A stretch of 64,000 bases of DNA. It comes from Marinobacter sp. F4216 (GTDB lineage: Bacteria; Pseudomonadota; Gammaproteobacteria; Pseudomonadales; Oleiphilaceae). The stretch is taken from assembly GCF_019931195.1 (NCBI RefSeq), contig NZ_JAIOUO010000002.1, forward strand, positions 310,001-374,000, written 5' to 3'. Position numbers and translations under genes: made by a program. The notes under the pieces were generated by a model. The model worked only from the letters and a program-made list of their open reading frames with translations, ran no database searches and was not told the origin of the DNA. Position 1 is the stretch's first letter, and every line of letters starts with the position of its first letter. This document shows, piece after piece, positions 27,993 through 36,988 of this stretch.

Positions 27993-28940
27993 TCAGGAAG
28001 TGGCGAAGCTTTCCATGGCGTACTCGGCCCGATCCTGTGGGGTGAAGTGAGGGCGTTTAAGGTCCTCAATGGTTCTGAGTCTGGGGAGCAGACCGCGTCC
28101 ATTGGCCATCTGGATGGCCAGGCCGGGGCGGGCGTTAAGCTCCAGAAGCAAGGGCCCTTCGTTGGCATCCACCACCAGGTCTACACCCATGTATCCGAGC
28201 CCGGTGGCTTCATAACAGCGGGATGCCATTTCCAGCATCTGATCCCATGCCTCGATCCGGATGTTCTCAATGGCCAGGCCGGTATCCGGGTGCAGGGTCA
28301 CGGGTCGGTTAAACTGAACCGCGTTCAGGCTCCTGCCCGTACCGATGTCCAGGCCAACCCCGATAGCACCCTGATGAAGATTGGCCTTGCCGTCAGACGC
28401 CTTTGTGGCCAGTCGCAGCATCGCCATTACAGGGTACCCCCGGAACACAACAATCCGTATATCCGGTACACCCTGGTAGGAATACTTGGCCAGTGCCGGC
28501 GAGGATTCCACGAGGCTTTCCACTATGGCTACATCGGGCGTGCCGGCCAAAGAATACAGGCCGGCCAGAATGTTGGTCAGGTGGCGCTGAAGCTCGGTGC
28601 TGCCAATACGGGCGCCGGAGGCTTTAACGTAGTTGTCCTGGTCACGGCCGGTAATGACCGTAATGCCTTTTCCACCCGAGCCCTTGGCCGGTTTGATCGC
28701 AAAGCCACCCAGGTCCTCTGCCATCTCGCGGAAATGGGAAATTTCATGTTGTTGCTGAACCACCTGCAGCAGCTTCGGGGTTTTGACGCCGTATTCGGCT
28801 ACCGCCAGTTTGGTTTTTAGCTTGTTGTCGACGAGCGGATAAGCCGAGCGCTCGTTGTATCGGGCAATGTAGTCCACATTGCGCCGGTTCATATTGAGCA
28901 TACCAAGCCTGTTCAGGCGCCCCGGGGAAATCCAGCCCAT
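27993..28940 (-). CDS. RimK-like alpha-L-glutamate ligase-like ATP-grasp protein
   Basis: A 315-residue ATP-grasp ligase related to RimK. Visible elements: the ATP-binding segment FAIKPAKGSGGKGITVI (near residues 87-103), the middle region DIRIVVFRGYPVMAMLRLATK, and the metal-binding end LLLELNARPGLAIQMAN. Such enzymes form peptide bonds between an amino acid and an acceptor carboxylate through an acyl-phosphate. It starts one base after the stop of the transglutaminase-like gene. With that gene and the retropepsin-like lipoprotein it forms a conserved proteobacterial trio. Substrate and product are unknown. Confidence 0.9.
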   Translation of the reverse strand: MGWISPGRLNRLGMLNMNRRNVDYIARYNERSAYPLVDNKLKTKLAVAEYGVKTPKLLQVVQQQHEISHFREMAEDLGGFAIKPAKGSGGKGITVITGRDQDNYVKASGARIGSTELQRHLTNILAGLYSLAGTPDVAIVESLVESSPALAKYSYQGVPDIRIVVFRGYPVMAMLRLATKASDGKANLHQGAIGVGLDIGTGRSLNAVQFNRPVTLHPDTGLAIENIRIEAWDQMLEMASRCYEATGLGYMGVDLVVDANEGPLLLELNARPGLAIQMANGRGLLPRLRTIEDLKRPHFTPQDRAEYAMESFATS

Positions 28941-28941
28941 G

Positions 28942-30459
28942 TCAGTCGTAGGCCTTCATCGGGGTGAAGCGCACGAGCTCGCTGAGCTTGTAACCGGTGT
29001 ACTGTCCCATCAGGAGAATGAGTCCGAGAATGGTCAGGTGCAGTTCCGGGAAGTTGAACGTCAGGTGACCCGCCAGGGGAGCGCTCATGGCGAGGTACGC
29101 ACAGATGGCGACAAACAGGCTTCCGGCACCCTGGACAATGACCTCCCGGGCACCTTCCTCTTCCCAAAGGATTGACATGCGCTCAATGGTCCAGGCAATG
29201 ATCACCATTGGGAAGAAGGTGACGGTCATCCCGGTATTGAAGCCCATTTGATAGCCAATGATGCTGAGCCCTGCGGTAATAAAGATAACCAGTATAATGA
29301 GGGCAGAGATTCGCGAAACAAGCAGCAGATTCAGGCTGGAGAGGTAGCCCCGCATCACCAGGCCAATGCTGACCACCGACAAAAAGGCGATCAGTCCGGG
29401 AATCAGAGTGGTTTGTACAAAGGCCACCGCAATCAGCACGGGCATGAAGGTGCCCGAGGTTCGAATTCCGATCACGATTCGCATGAAGGCAACAATCAAC
29501 GCACCAAGGGGCAACAACAGCAGCATGCGGAACATGCTTTGCTCTTCAATCGGCAGTTCGTAGAAGCTGATGAGACCGAGACCGTTGGTCTTGAGTTCCA
29601 TGGTCATTAACTGCAGGGCCGGAACGGTTTGCCGGAGCATGGAAAAGCTGACTTCCGAGTTGTCACCGCCAACGACGTCGAGAAGGGAAGCGGAGCCCTG
29701 GCGCCAGAGCAGAAGGTTATCCGGAATTCCCTGAGCGGCGGTTTCCGGGTCAAAGGTGAGCCATTGATCGCCGTCGTATATTTGCAGGAACGGCATCAGC
29801 GATTGCCGGCGCCGGGCATCTCTGAGCTTGAGGCCGTCTGCGGTTCTGGCCGGAATGCCTGAATGGTTGAGCATGTCGACCAGCAGGTCGAGATAATCCT
29901 CATCCGTTACCAGGAGTGTGGTGTTCTGGGTTCTCGTGTCCGGCTGCATCAGGCGGATCAGTTCGCGGGTCATGCTTTCCGGTGTGCTGGAACGCTCCTC
30001 TGCCTGTGCCAGAATTTCCTGAACGGCGGTGGCCTCCGGCTCTTCCCAGAATACCCGGCGCGCTTTCGGCTCCCGCTTTGGGCTTGGGCTTTGGGCGGTA
30101 TCGTCTGGGATAAACTGAGCCTTGAAGTACAGCGTTTGCGGGCCCGTGACAAGCCGCTTGGTCCATTCGGCTCGTCGACTACCGGATTTTTCCAGAATGG
30201 AAAAACCATAGCCGGGTGACGCCGCCTGCTCGCTCAGTATGCGAAATCCTGGCGGCTGGTCTGGAACGTGCAGGCTGGCAACGACGGGTTCATCATTGCC
30301 ATCGAAATCGATGCGGGCCTCGATCATCCATACCGGTCGCTGTTCCCCGGCAAGCCAGGGGATGCCGAGTTCAAGGTGCCGCCATACGGCCAGTACGATT
30401 CCGGCTGCGATCAGAAGAAAAACACCAATAAAAAACGGCAGGCGTGATCGAGAGGTCAC
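28942..30459 (-). CDS. Inactive transglutaminase fused to seven membrane helices
   Basis: A 505-residue inner-membrane protein. One N-terminal helix (residues 8-25) precedes a periplasmic part of about 230 residues containing a transglutaminase-like domain (MLNHSGIPARTADGLKL, near 195-210). Multiple hydrophobic helices fill roughly residues 300-495. The usual transglutaminase catalytic Cys is not seen where expected, in line with the family being called inactive. The start is GTG 30459, overlapping the previous stop (GTGA), so translation is coupled. It probably presents or recognises a peptide at the membrane for the ligase and protease encoded beside it. Confidence 0.86.
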   Translation of the reverse strand: MTSRSRLPFFIGVFLLIAAGIVLAVWRHLELGIPWLAGEQRPVWMIEARIDFDGNDEPVVASLHVPDQPPGFRILSEQAASPGYGFSILEKSGSRRAEWTKRLVTGPQTLYFKAQFIPDDTAQSPSPKREPKARRVFWEEPEATAVQEILAQAEERSSTPESMTRELIRLMQPDTRTQNTTLLVTDEDYLDLLVDMLNHSGIPARTADGLKLRDARRRQSLMPFLQIYDGDQWLTFDPETAAQGIPDNLLLWRQGSASLLDVVGGDNSEVSFSMLRQTVPALQLMTMELKTNGLGLISFYELPIEEQSMFRMLLLLPLGALIVAFMRIVIGIRTSGTFMPVLIAVAFVQTTLIPGLIAFLSVVSIGLVMRGYLSSLNLLLVSRISALIILVIFITAGLSIIGYQMGFNTGMTVTFFPMVIIAWTIERMSILWEEEGAREVIVQGAGSLFVAICAYLAMSAPLAGHLTFNFPELHLTILGLILLMGQYTGYKLSELVRFTPMKAYD

Positions 30460-31253
30460 GAGTCGTTCCTGTTGTTGAGAATAGATTCCGGTAATTCGGT
30501 GGCAAACTCCCTGCCTATATCGATCAACATGACGTCGCGAAGGATATTGCGGCCTATCAATACTTCGTAGGTCAGGTCTGCCCGGTCCGTCAAGGTAAAC
30601 TCAGCCACTTGTTGGTGATCGCCAATGGCGAACTGCAGTTCCACCACCAGAAGGCGCTCGGCATCCGCGGCACTCGCCTGGAAGACTTTCACCCGTCTCG
30701 CCACTTCTTTTTCCAGGGTGACCAGTTCGTCGGTGCCGGGGATGGGAACATCAAAACGCACCCAGTTATTGCCGTCCCGTTCGAAGCGGGTGATGTTGCG
30801 GGCATCAAGGGACGAGGTTTCCGCGCCGCTGTCGATGCGTGCGGTGTACACCTGCCTTGGCTCCGCGATATAAATTTTTTCAAGTTCACCAACAATGAGC
30901 TTGCCTTGAAGGCGCTCAGACAGCTGTCTGGATGCATCTGTGGCCGGGCAAATTTTCTCTGGTCTTAGCGGTGGGCACCGTGGCTTCTCTACCTGGGTCT
31001 GGATGGCTTCGAGAATAACGCGGGTAGACTCTTCATGCTGCTCAACGGTTTTTTCGTGTCGGATACTGGCATTGTTTTCCATGGTCACCAGAGTGACCCG
31101 CTGAGTCTGAATGGAGCTGCTCAGCTCATTCATATCCTGTTTCGGCACCATCAGATACCGGTTAAAAGAGCAGCCTGCGAGCATGATAACCATGCCCAAG
31201 GTCAGCAAAACCTGACGGAACGGGAGGTTAGCCCGCATCGGTCGTAAGCTCAT
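30456..31253 (-). CDS. Retropepsin-like (RimB/Zn-protease family) lipoprotein
   Basis: A 265-residue lipoprotein: ATG 31253 begins a signal peptide ending in the lipobox LAGC (Cys28). A helical linker with Gln and Glu follows, then a domain of about 140 residues of the family often labelled ATP-dependent zinc protease but shaped like a retropepsin. The active-site motif is IDSGAETSS (Asp141), and the partner flap/hydrophobic motif is VLIGRNIL. It is the first gene of the trio with the inactive transglutaminase and the ATP-grasp ligase, and overlaps the next gene by four bases. A role in cleaving or trimming the ligase product is inference. Confidence 0.86.
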   Translation of the reverse strand: MSLRPMRANLPFRQVLLTLGMVIMLAGCSFNRYLMVPKQDMNELSSSIQTQRVTLVTMENNASIRHEKTVEQHEESTRVILEAIQTQVEKPRCPPLRPEKICPATDASRQLSERLQGKLIVGELEKIYIAEPRQVYTARIDSGAETSSLDARNITRFERDGNNWVRFDVPIPGTDELVTLEKEVARRVKVFQASAADAERLLVVELQFAIGDHQQVAEFTLTDRADLTYEVLIGRNILRDVMLIDIGREFATELPESILNNRNDS

Positions 31254-31427
31254 CAAATACCCCTGAGATGGCAGCCGGTCACGCCGAAGGCAAAAACTGC
31301 GCGGCGATCAGAATGAGTGTAACTGAAGGTATGTGGAGCTGAAGTATACAACAAGCAACGTGTGACGTTACTTTACGGAAGGTTAAATGGAATAAATTTT
31401 GCCAAAGTAATCGGAAGGCCAGACCGG

Positions 31428-31814
31428 CTAGCGTGGGAAAAGAGGGCCCTTTCCAAGCATTGTTTCACTGCGCAGGAACTCCTGCACAGCTGGGGAGCAG
31501 TTCAGGTAAAAGAGAAGGAGTTCACGCTGGACATCCTGGTCCTGTATGCGTGCCGCATAGCCAATGAGTTCCCGTATGGCCTGATTGCTGCCTTGCCTGC
31601 GCTCGGGGGCGTAGGTTTTGCCATAGCGGGTTTTGAGCAACGCGGTCAGGCGTTCAAGATGAAATTCACCGGTATGGGTGATATGCGGCCAGATATTAAA
31701 ACCGTCTGAACACTGACCGCCATCGCCGAAGCTGCAGGAGTTTTCAAAGTCAGGGGTGCCGCATTCAGGGGTGGTGATGTCGTTTCCCAGTTTTCTCCAA
31801 AGCTCTTTGAACAT
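31428..31814 (-). CDS. Small cysteine-containing hypothetical protein
   Basis: A 128-residue open frame with a protein-like composition. The N-terminal 40 residues hold three cysteines (TPECG, NSCSF, GQCSDG), and the rest is a charged helical region (LERLTALLKTRYGKTY and beyond). No signal peptide is evident and the family is unknown. A GGA-containing site lies shortly before the ATG. The opposite strand also carries an open frame of 115 codons, but its product looks like a shadow, with hydrophobic and low-complexity stretches. It is separate from the trio to its left and from rmuC to its right. Confidence 0.58.
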   Translation of the reverse strand: MFKELWRKLGNDITTPECGTPDFENSCSFGDGGQCSDGFNIWPHITHTGEFHLERLTALLKTRYGKTYAPERRQGSNQAIRELIGYAARIQDQDVQRELLLFYLNCSPAVQEFLRSETMLGKGPLFPR

Positions 31815-32100
31815 TTTCCGCAGTCCATTATTGATTGTTCACAGTCGCCCGATGACCGCCTACCTGCATCTGTCACCGGATGGGAACGACGTAATAACGT
31901 TTTAGACGATCTTACGTACTGCGTCCATGGCCGGATCCGGTGGATTGGTTGTTTTGCCACCTAGTCGAGATCTGGGCCGTGATCTGCAACGGTTTATGGT
32001 CGCGGGGCGCGAAATCTGGGAAGCGGATGCGGTAGACTGATAGTTTAATCAAAGGGTCTGATTTACAGGCCAAAAGTTCCCGATTTCAGGAGTAAATGAA

Positions 32101-33735
32101 GTGCCAGAAGCGGTCGCCGGATGGATTGTCTCAAACCCACAGTGGATGGCAGGGTTCAGCTTGCTTGCCGCGTTTCTGGTAATCGTTCTGGCAGTGCTGC
32201 TGTTCCGGACGAAGGCGCTCGGGCGCAACCTGGCCACTGAGCTGGCGGAGCAGCGAGGTTTGCTCAAGCAGGCAGAGGTTGAACTACAGGATGCTCATCA
32301 TCAGCGGGCGCTGGATCAGCAGCACGCAGAGCACCTCCAACAGACCCTGAATGAGCAGCACGAACGGATAAGCCGGTTTGAGCGAGACATTGAGCAATGG
32401 CGGCAGCGTTCGACCACTCTTGAAACCCGCGTTGCCAGCCTGGAATCCGATCTGGAAAGTCGTAAACGCCGCTCAGAGGAGCTGGAGAACGATTACGGCA
32501 GCCAGAAGGCGAGGACTGACCAGCTGGGGCAGGAATTGCACGATGCCCGGGTCGCACTGCGTGAGCAGGAGGTTACGCTCGACAAGGAACGCCGTGCCAC
32601 GACGGAGAAACTTGAATTGCTTGAGCGCAACCGTGATGCCCTGAAGCAGGAATTCGAGAATCTGGCGAACAAGATCTTCGAGCAGAAGAGTGAGCGGTTC
32701 AGCCAGCAGACACGGACCAGTCTGGATACCCTGCTGAATCCATTCCGGGACCAGTTGCAGGACTTCCGCAAGCGGGTAGAGGATGTATACACCACTGAAA
32801 CCCGGGATCGGCAGGCCCTCAGAAGCGAAATCAAATCCCTGCAGGAACTGAATCGGCAGATCACCGAAGAAGCCTCCAATCTCACCAAAGCCCTCAAGGG
32901 CGACAAGAAGATTCAGGGCAACTGGGGTGAGTTGATTCTGGAGCGGGTGCTGGAGAAATCCGGTCTGCGCAAGGGCGAGGAATACGAAACCCAGGGCAGC
33001 TACCGGGATGGGGACAATCAGTTACTTCGACCGGATGTGGTGGTGCATCTGCCGGATGATCGAAACCTGATCATTGATTCCAAGGTATCCCTGCTGGCGT
33101 ATCAGAAATGGGTGAACGAAACCGAAGAGGACGTTCGCGCTCTTGCGTTGAAGGAGCATGTCGATGCCGTGCGCAATCACATCCGAACCCTCAGCGAGAA
33201 GGACTACAGCCAGCTCAACGGACTTCGCTCGCCGGATTTTGTGTTGCTGTTCATGCCCATCGAGCCGGCGTTCGTCGCTGCGTTTCAGCAGGACGAGAAC
33301 TTATTCGCAGAAGCCTTTGAGCGAAAGATTATCGTGGTAACACCGACCACATTGCTGGCCACGCTCAGAACCATCGAAAACATCTGGCGCTACGAGCGGC
33401 AAAGCCAGAATGCTCGACGTATTGCAGATCGGGCCGGCGCAGTCTATGACAAACTAAGGGTGTTTGTGGAAGCGATGGAGAAACTGGGCAGTCAGTTGCA
33501 GACGGCCCAGGGTACCTACGATTCGGCAATGAACACTCTGACCCGGGGCAAGGGGAATCTGATTTCGCAAGCCAACCGGTTTGTCGAGTTGGGGGTAAGG
33601 GTCAAAAAGGAGTTGCCAAAGTCGGTCACTGAACGCTCCGATGTGGATATCGGCGACAGTGAGCCGGAGGCAGACTCTGCCGAGGAAGAACAACAAGAAG
33701 CGCAGGCAATCAGCGCAGATAATCAGCAGGAGTGA
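32101..33735 (+). CDS. rmuC: DNA recombination protein RmuC
   Basis: A 544-residue RmuC protein, which in E. coli limits inversions at short inverted repeats. A single N-terminal membrane helix (residues 18-38) is followed by a long coiled coil (about 45-260). The conserved RmuC core then begins at KGDKKIQGNWGELILERVLEKSGL. Within it, RPDVVVHLPDDRNLIIDSKVS resembles the acidic motif of a PD-(D/E)XK nuclease. GTG 32101 has AGGAG at 32088-32092; the ATG at 32096 is out of frame. The next gene begins 5 bases after the stop. Confidence 0.96.
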   Translation: MPEAVAGWIVSNPQWMAGFSLLAAFLVIVLAVLLFRTKALGRNLATELAEQRGLLKQAEVELQDAHHQRALDQQHAEHLQQTLNEQHERISRFERDIEQWRQRSTTLETRVASLESDLESRKRRSEELENDYGSQKARTDQLGQELHDARVALREQEVTLDKERRATTEKLELLERNRDALKQEFENLANKIFEQKSERFSQQTRTSLDTLLNPFRDQLQDFRKRVEDVYTTETRDRQALRSEIKSLQELNRQITEEASNLTKALKGDKKIQGNWGELILERVLEKSGLRKGEEYETQGSYRDGDNQLLRPDVVVHLPDDRNLIIDSKVSLLAYQKWVNETEEDVRALALKEHVDAVRNHIRTLSEKDYSQLNGLRSPDFVLLFMPIEPAFVAAFQQDENLFAEAFERKIIVVTPTTLLATLRTIENIWRYERQSQNARRIADRAGAVYDKLRVFVEAMEKLGSQLQTAQGTYDSAMNTLTRGKGNLISQANRFVELGVRVKKELPKSVTERSDVDIGDSEPEADSAEEEQQEAQAISADNQQE

Positions 33736-33740
33736 ATGTC

Positions 33741-34595
33741 ATGGCTGTAGGGAATCGAAAACATCGTCACCCGCTTCGGGGCCTGGTTCTGGTGTCCGCT
33801 TTAATGGCAGGGCAGGCGTTTGCGCTGGCGCCGGAGCATGAGGTGCGCCGCCTGATGCTGGCAACCGAGGAGGCGGTCGCGTCCGAGAACTGGGGCGAGG
33901 CCGGTGAGTACCTGAACCGCCTGCAACAGCTCGAAGGCAACAAGCCTGCCGACTACTTTTACTTTCGTGGCCTGGTGATGTACCAGGCTACACACCTGAA
34001 TGAAGCCCAATCCGCGCTTGAGACCTACGTTGATAACGCTGGCTCAGAGGGGGATCACTATCAGGAAGCTCTGAAGCTGATCACCGACGTGGAAAAAGCC
34101 CGTAAAGAGACCCCGCCAAGGGCTCCCGGTGCAGCTGACGGAGTCAAGGTGGCCGTTATCGAGCCTGCTGGCGGCCAGACACTCAACTCTCTGCGTGATC
34201 TTTACCTCGTGGATACGGATCGTGAAGCCCTAGTCATGCACCTGAACAGCCTTCTGGAAGTAGCCGGCTGGCGCGAAGATCAGACCATTGTGAAAGTGGA
34301 TCAGCCCGCCGATGTGGAATACCGGGTAGGGGCCAGTACCGACGCCGTCAGTATCCAGGAGATTCGCCGGAGCAGCGATGATCAGGTGGTTCGCAAAGCC
34401 GAGTCACTGCCGGTGTTCGGGGTGAACCCGCAGATTGAGTGGGGCTGTGAGTCCATGGCCGGTGCCTGCTGGGTTTACGATCCGCGCGATCGTTCCCGCT
34501 TGCTCCAGCTGTCTGCGGACCGGGATCAGGCCCGCGAAATCGCCCGCACCCTGGGCCAGCTGATCCGCACCCTGCAAACGCCAACGGGTTCCTGA
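33741..34595 (+). CDS. Exported TPR-like hypothetical protein
   Basis: A 284-residue protein with a signal peptide to about residue 28 (MAGQAFALAPEHE). The next 100 residues look like helical repeats of TPR type (WGEAGEYLNRLQQLE, then FYFRGLVMYQATHLNEAQSALETYV). The C-terminal half is a beta-rich domain I do not recognise. ATG 33741 fits AGGAG at 33728-33732; a GTG at 33732 overlaps that site. It is probably co-transcribed with rmuC. Its location is likely periplasmic; no function is claimed. Confidence 0.85.
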   Translation: MAVGNRKHRHPLRGLVLVSALMAGQAFALAPEHEVRRLMLATEEAVASENWGEAGEYLNRLQQLEGNKPADYFYFRGLVMYQATHLNEAQSALETYVDNAGSEGDHYQEALKLITDVEKARKETPPRAPGAADGVKVAVIEPAGGQTLNSLRDLYLVDTDREALVMHLNSLLEVAGWREDQTIVKVDQPADVEYRVGASTDAVSIQEIRRSSDDQVVRKAESLPVFGVNPQIEWGCESMAGACWVYDPRDRSRLLQLSADRDQAREIARTLGQLIRTLQTPTGS

Positions 34596-34602
34596 CGGCC
34601 GG

Positions 34603-35622
34603 TCAGTCAGATAGATTGCCGCGTTCACCTTCCCGGTACGCACCGGGGGTGACGCCGGTCCATTTCTTGAAAGCCCGATGAAAGGTTGATGGCTCGGTGA
34701 ACCCCACCATGCCGGCAATCTCGTTAATCGGCAGTTCCTGCCGGCCCAGGTAGTAAATCGCCATATCCCGCCTCAGCAAATCCTTGATCTCCTGAAACGA
34801 AGTATTTTCCTGTTTCAGCCGGCGTCTCAGCGTCTGGGGACTGGTGTGAAGCTCTGCGGCTATCCATTCAAAGTCCGGCATGGGGCTGGAAAAATCCCGG
34901 CCGATCAGTGCCCGGATGCGACCGGTGAACGTATTGCTTTCATCTGGCCGGGACAGCAAGTCCGCCGGGGATGTTTTCAGAAACTGCATCATTTCCGACT
35001 TGTCGCGAATGACCGGAGCAGACAAAAAACGGGGGTCGAAGGTGAGGGCGGTGTGTTCCGAATCGAACCTGAGCGGGCAATGAAAGATGTGGCGATACTC
35101 GTCGGCGTGCTCCGGTTTCGGGTAGCTGAACTCTGCACGGGTGAGTTCAACCGGCTGGCCGATCAGCCAGCTGCCAAGACGGTGCCATATCACCAACAGG
35201 CTTTCACGAAGGAAATAGTGAGGATCGTGGAGCTTCCCCTCAATGCGCGTCATGAGTTTTGCCTGATCGCCCTCGACGGTGAGCTCCATCGCGATCATCG
35301 GCTCGAACAGGCGGGAGAACTGGTACGCCCGGTGGTAGACAGCTTCCAGGGTGGGGCAGTCGATCACCAGTGCACACATGGTAGCGAACGTGCCCACCCG
35401 GGCTTTACGGGGGCCCATGCCCATACACTCGTCGTCCAGCTGGTTCCAGATCACTCGCATCAGTCTACTGAACTGGTCGCTGCTCACCCGCGCCATATCG
35501 ATTTTGAGCAGGTCGGGCGAAATCCCGGCTTCCCGAAGTAGCTGGTTCGTATCAAAACCTCGCGACTGCGACCCAACCATAGCCGCCTGAACGAAATGCT
35601 TTGATACCGTAAGGTTGGACAT
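34603..35622 (-). CDS. AraC-family transcriptional regulator
   Basis: A 339-residue regulator of the type with an N-terminal Arabinose_bd-like effector domain (about residues 20-210) and a C-terminal AraC HTH domain: AAELHTSPQTLRRRLKQENTSFQEIKDLLRRDMAIYYL, then PINEIAGMVGFTEPSTFHRAFKKWTGVTPGAYRE. The start is set at ATG 35622 (MSNLTVSKHF); the frame is open further upstream but the extra 58 codons are not protein-like. It diverges from the CoA-transferase gene across a 189-base gap, a typical arrangement for control of that neighbour. The ligand is unknown. Confidence 0.92.
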   Translation of the reverse strand: MSNLTVSKHFVQAAMVGSQSRGFDTNQLLREAGISPDLLKIDMARVSSDQFSRLMRVIWNQLDDECMGMGPRKARVGTFATMCALVIDCPTLEAVYHRAYQFSRLFEPMIAMELTVEGDQAKLMTRIEGKLHDPHYFLRESLLVIWHRLGSWLIGQPVELTRAEFSYPKPEHADEYRHIFHCPLRFDSEHTALTFDPRFLSAPVIRDKSEMMQFLKTSPADLLSRPDESNTFTGRIRALIGRDFSSPMPDFEWIAAELHTSPQTLRRRLKQENTSFQEIKDLLRRDMAIYYLGRQELPINEIAGMVGFTEPSTFHRAFKKWTGVTPGAYREGERGNLSD

Positions 35623-35811
35623 ACCACGCGCCAAAGTGTGAAAACGAAACCCATCATAAGGCCCTGAAAAAACAATGCAATGACCATTCGGACTGGGGAT
35701 TGGAAGATTCGGCCACCCGAGTTGAACGCTCTGGTCGTTGGCCCGAAAGGGGAAAGTGGGCAGCATGAAATATTCAACAGAGATACAAGCCTGCAAGACA
35801 AGGAGACAACG

Positions 35812-36870
35812 ATGGCTGGCCCGTTAAGCTCACTGAAAGTGCTGGATTTCAGTACCCTGTTGCCGGGCCCATACGCCACGATGATGCTGGCAGATATGGG
35901 CGCAGAGGTGCTGCGGGTAGAGGCGCCGGACAGGGTGGATCTGGCCAAGATTATGCCGCCATTTGATGGAAAGTTCGCAACCACTTTCTCGTACCTCAGC
36001 CGGGGCAAGCAGACGATTCAGCTGAACCTGAAGGAGCCCGATGCGGTGGCCTGCGTCAAGGAACTGGTGCAGGACTACGACATCGTGGTGGAACAGTTCA
36101 GGCCCGGGGTGATGGATCGCCTGGGCATCGGATACGAGGTGCTCAGGGAACTCAATCCTGGACTGATCTACTGCGCCATTACCGGTTATGGCCAGACCGG
36201 CCCTTACCGGGACAGGGCAGGCCACGACATCAACTACCTGGCACTTTCTGGCGTGGCCAGTCATTGCGGCCGAGCCGACAGCGGCCCTCCGCCTTTGGGT
36301 ATTCAGGTGGCGGATGTGGCGGGTGGTTCGCACCACGCTGTCATGGGCATTCTTGCCGCGGTTATCCAGCGACAGAAAACCGGTCAGGGCAGCTTTGTGG
36401 ATATCAGCATGACCGATGCGGCCTTTGCTATGAACGCCATGGCGGGAGCTGCCTGTTTGGCCGGAGGGCAGGAACAGGTCCGGGAGGGAGCACTGCTCAA
36501 CGGTGGCTCTTTCTACGACTACTACCAGACCAGCGATGGCCGTTGGCTCTCCATAGGCAGCCTGGAGCCCCAGTTTTCCGCCCGGTTGCTGGACACGCTT
36601 GGCTTAAGTGAAATGAAGAGCTTTGCGTTGAGCCAAAACCCCGAGCATCAGCAGGCCCTGAAAGCCGCTCTGGCAGAAAAAATTGCGCAGAAGAGCCTGT
36701 CCCAGTGGCAAGACATCTTTAGGGATCAGGACGCCTGTGTGGAGCCGGTGCTGAGCATATCAGAGGCCGCAGAGCATCCGCAGTTGAAGGCGAGAGGAAT
36801 GGTGGTTGAGGTGGACCGTGGGGATGGGACGCTGCAGCCCCAGTTGGGTTGCGCCATACGAATTAGTTAG
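35812..36870 (+). CDS. CaiB/BaiF family III CoA-transferase (racemase-like)
   Basis: A 352-residue protein of the formyl-CoA transferase / alpha-methylacyl-CoA racemase superfamily. ATG 35812 has AAGGAGA at 35800-35806. The N-terminus LKVLDFSTLLPGPYATMMLADMGAEVLRVE and the GHDINYLALSG segment with the acidic catalytic region are clear. The racemase branch fits best (a GHDINY motif). The chain stops at CAIRIS, where relatives usually continue for about 30 residues, so the C-terminus may be clipped; the sequence after the stop is A/T-rich with no obvious continuation in other frames. The divergent AraC gene probably controls it. Confidence 0.87.
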   Translation: MAGPLSSLKVLDFSTLLPGPYATMMLADMGAEVLRVEAPDRVDLAKIMPPFDGKFATTFSYLSRGKQTIQLNLKEPDAVACVKELVQDYDIVVEQFRPGVMDRLGIGYEVLRELNPGLIYCAITGYGQTGPYRDRAGHDINYLALSGVASHCGRADSGPPPLGIQVADVAGGSHHAVMGILAAVIQRQKTGQGSFVDISMTDAAFAMNAMAGAACLAGGQEQVREGALLNGGSFYDYYQTSDGRWLSIGSLEPQFSARLLDTLGLSEMKSFALSQNPEHQQALKAALAEKIAQKSLSQWQDIFRDQDACVEPVLSISEAAEHPQLKARGMVVEVDRGDGTLQPQLGCAIRIS

Positions 36871-36935
36871 GTCTATAGAGTTCGTATAAAAGTAAGGCCT
36901 TTAAGTAGTGTCTTACCCAAGCATCTGCTAGGTTA

Positions 36936-36941
36936 CATAAT
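36936..36941 (+). promoter_or_regulatory. Possible -10 element before the acylase gene
   Basis: CATAAT lies about 48 bases before the acylase ATG; the hexamer 17 bases upstream (TTACCC) is a poor -35. It is offered only as the best candidate in the 118-base gap. Confidence 0.3.
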
Positions 36942-36988
36942 GTCGCCGTGGGCGATTTTCCAAGCTAAACAAAAATAAGGACGACATT

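Noticed and set aside
31362..31709. Plus-strand open frame of 115 codons opposite the orphan small gene
   Set aside because: Its product has hydrophobic and low-complexity stretches, no ribosome site is evident, and the minus-strand frame is more protein-like.
34603..35796. AraC regulator starting at 35796
   Set aside because: The extra 58 codons are not protein-like and cover the divergent promoter gap; MSNLTVSK at 35622 fits the family.
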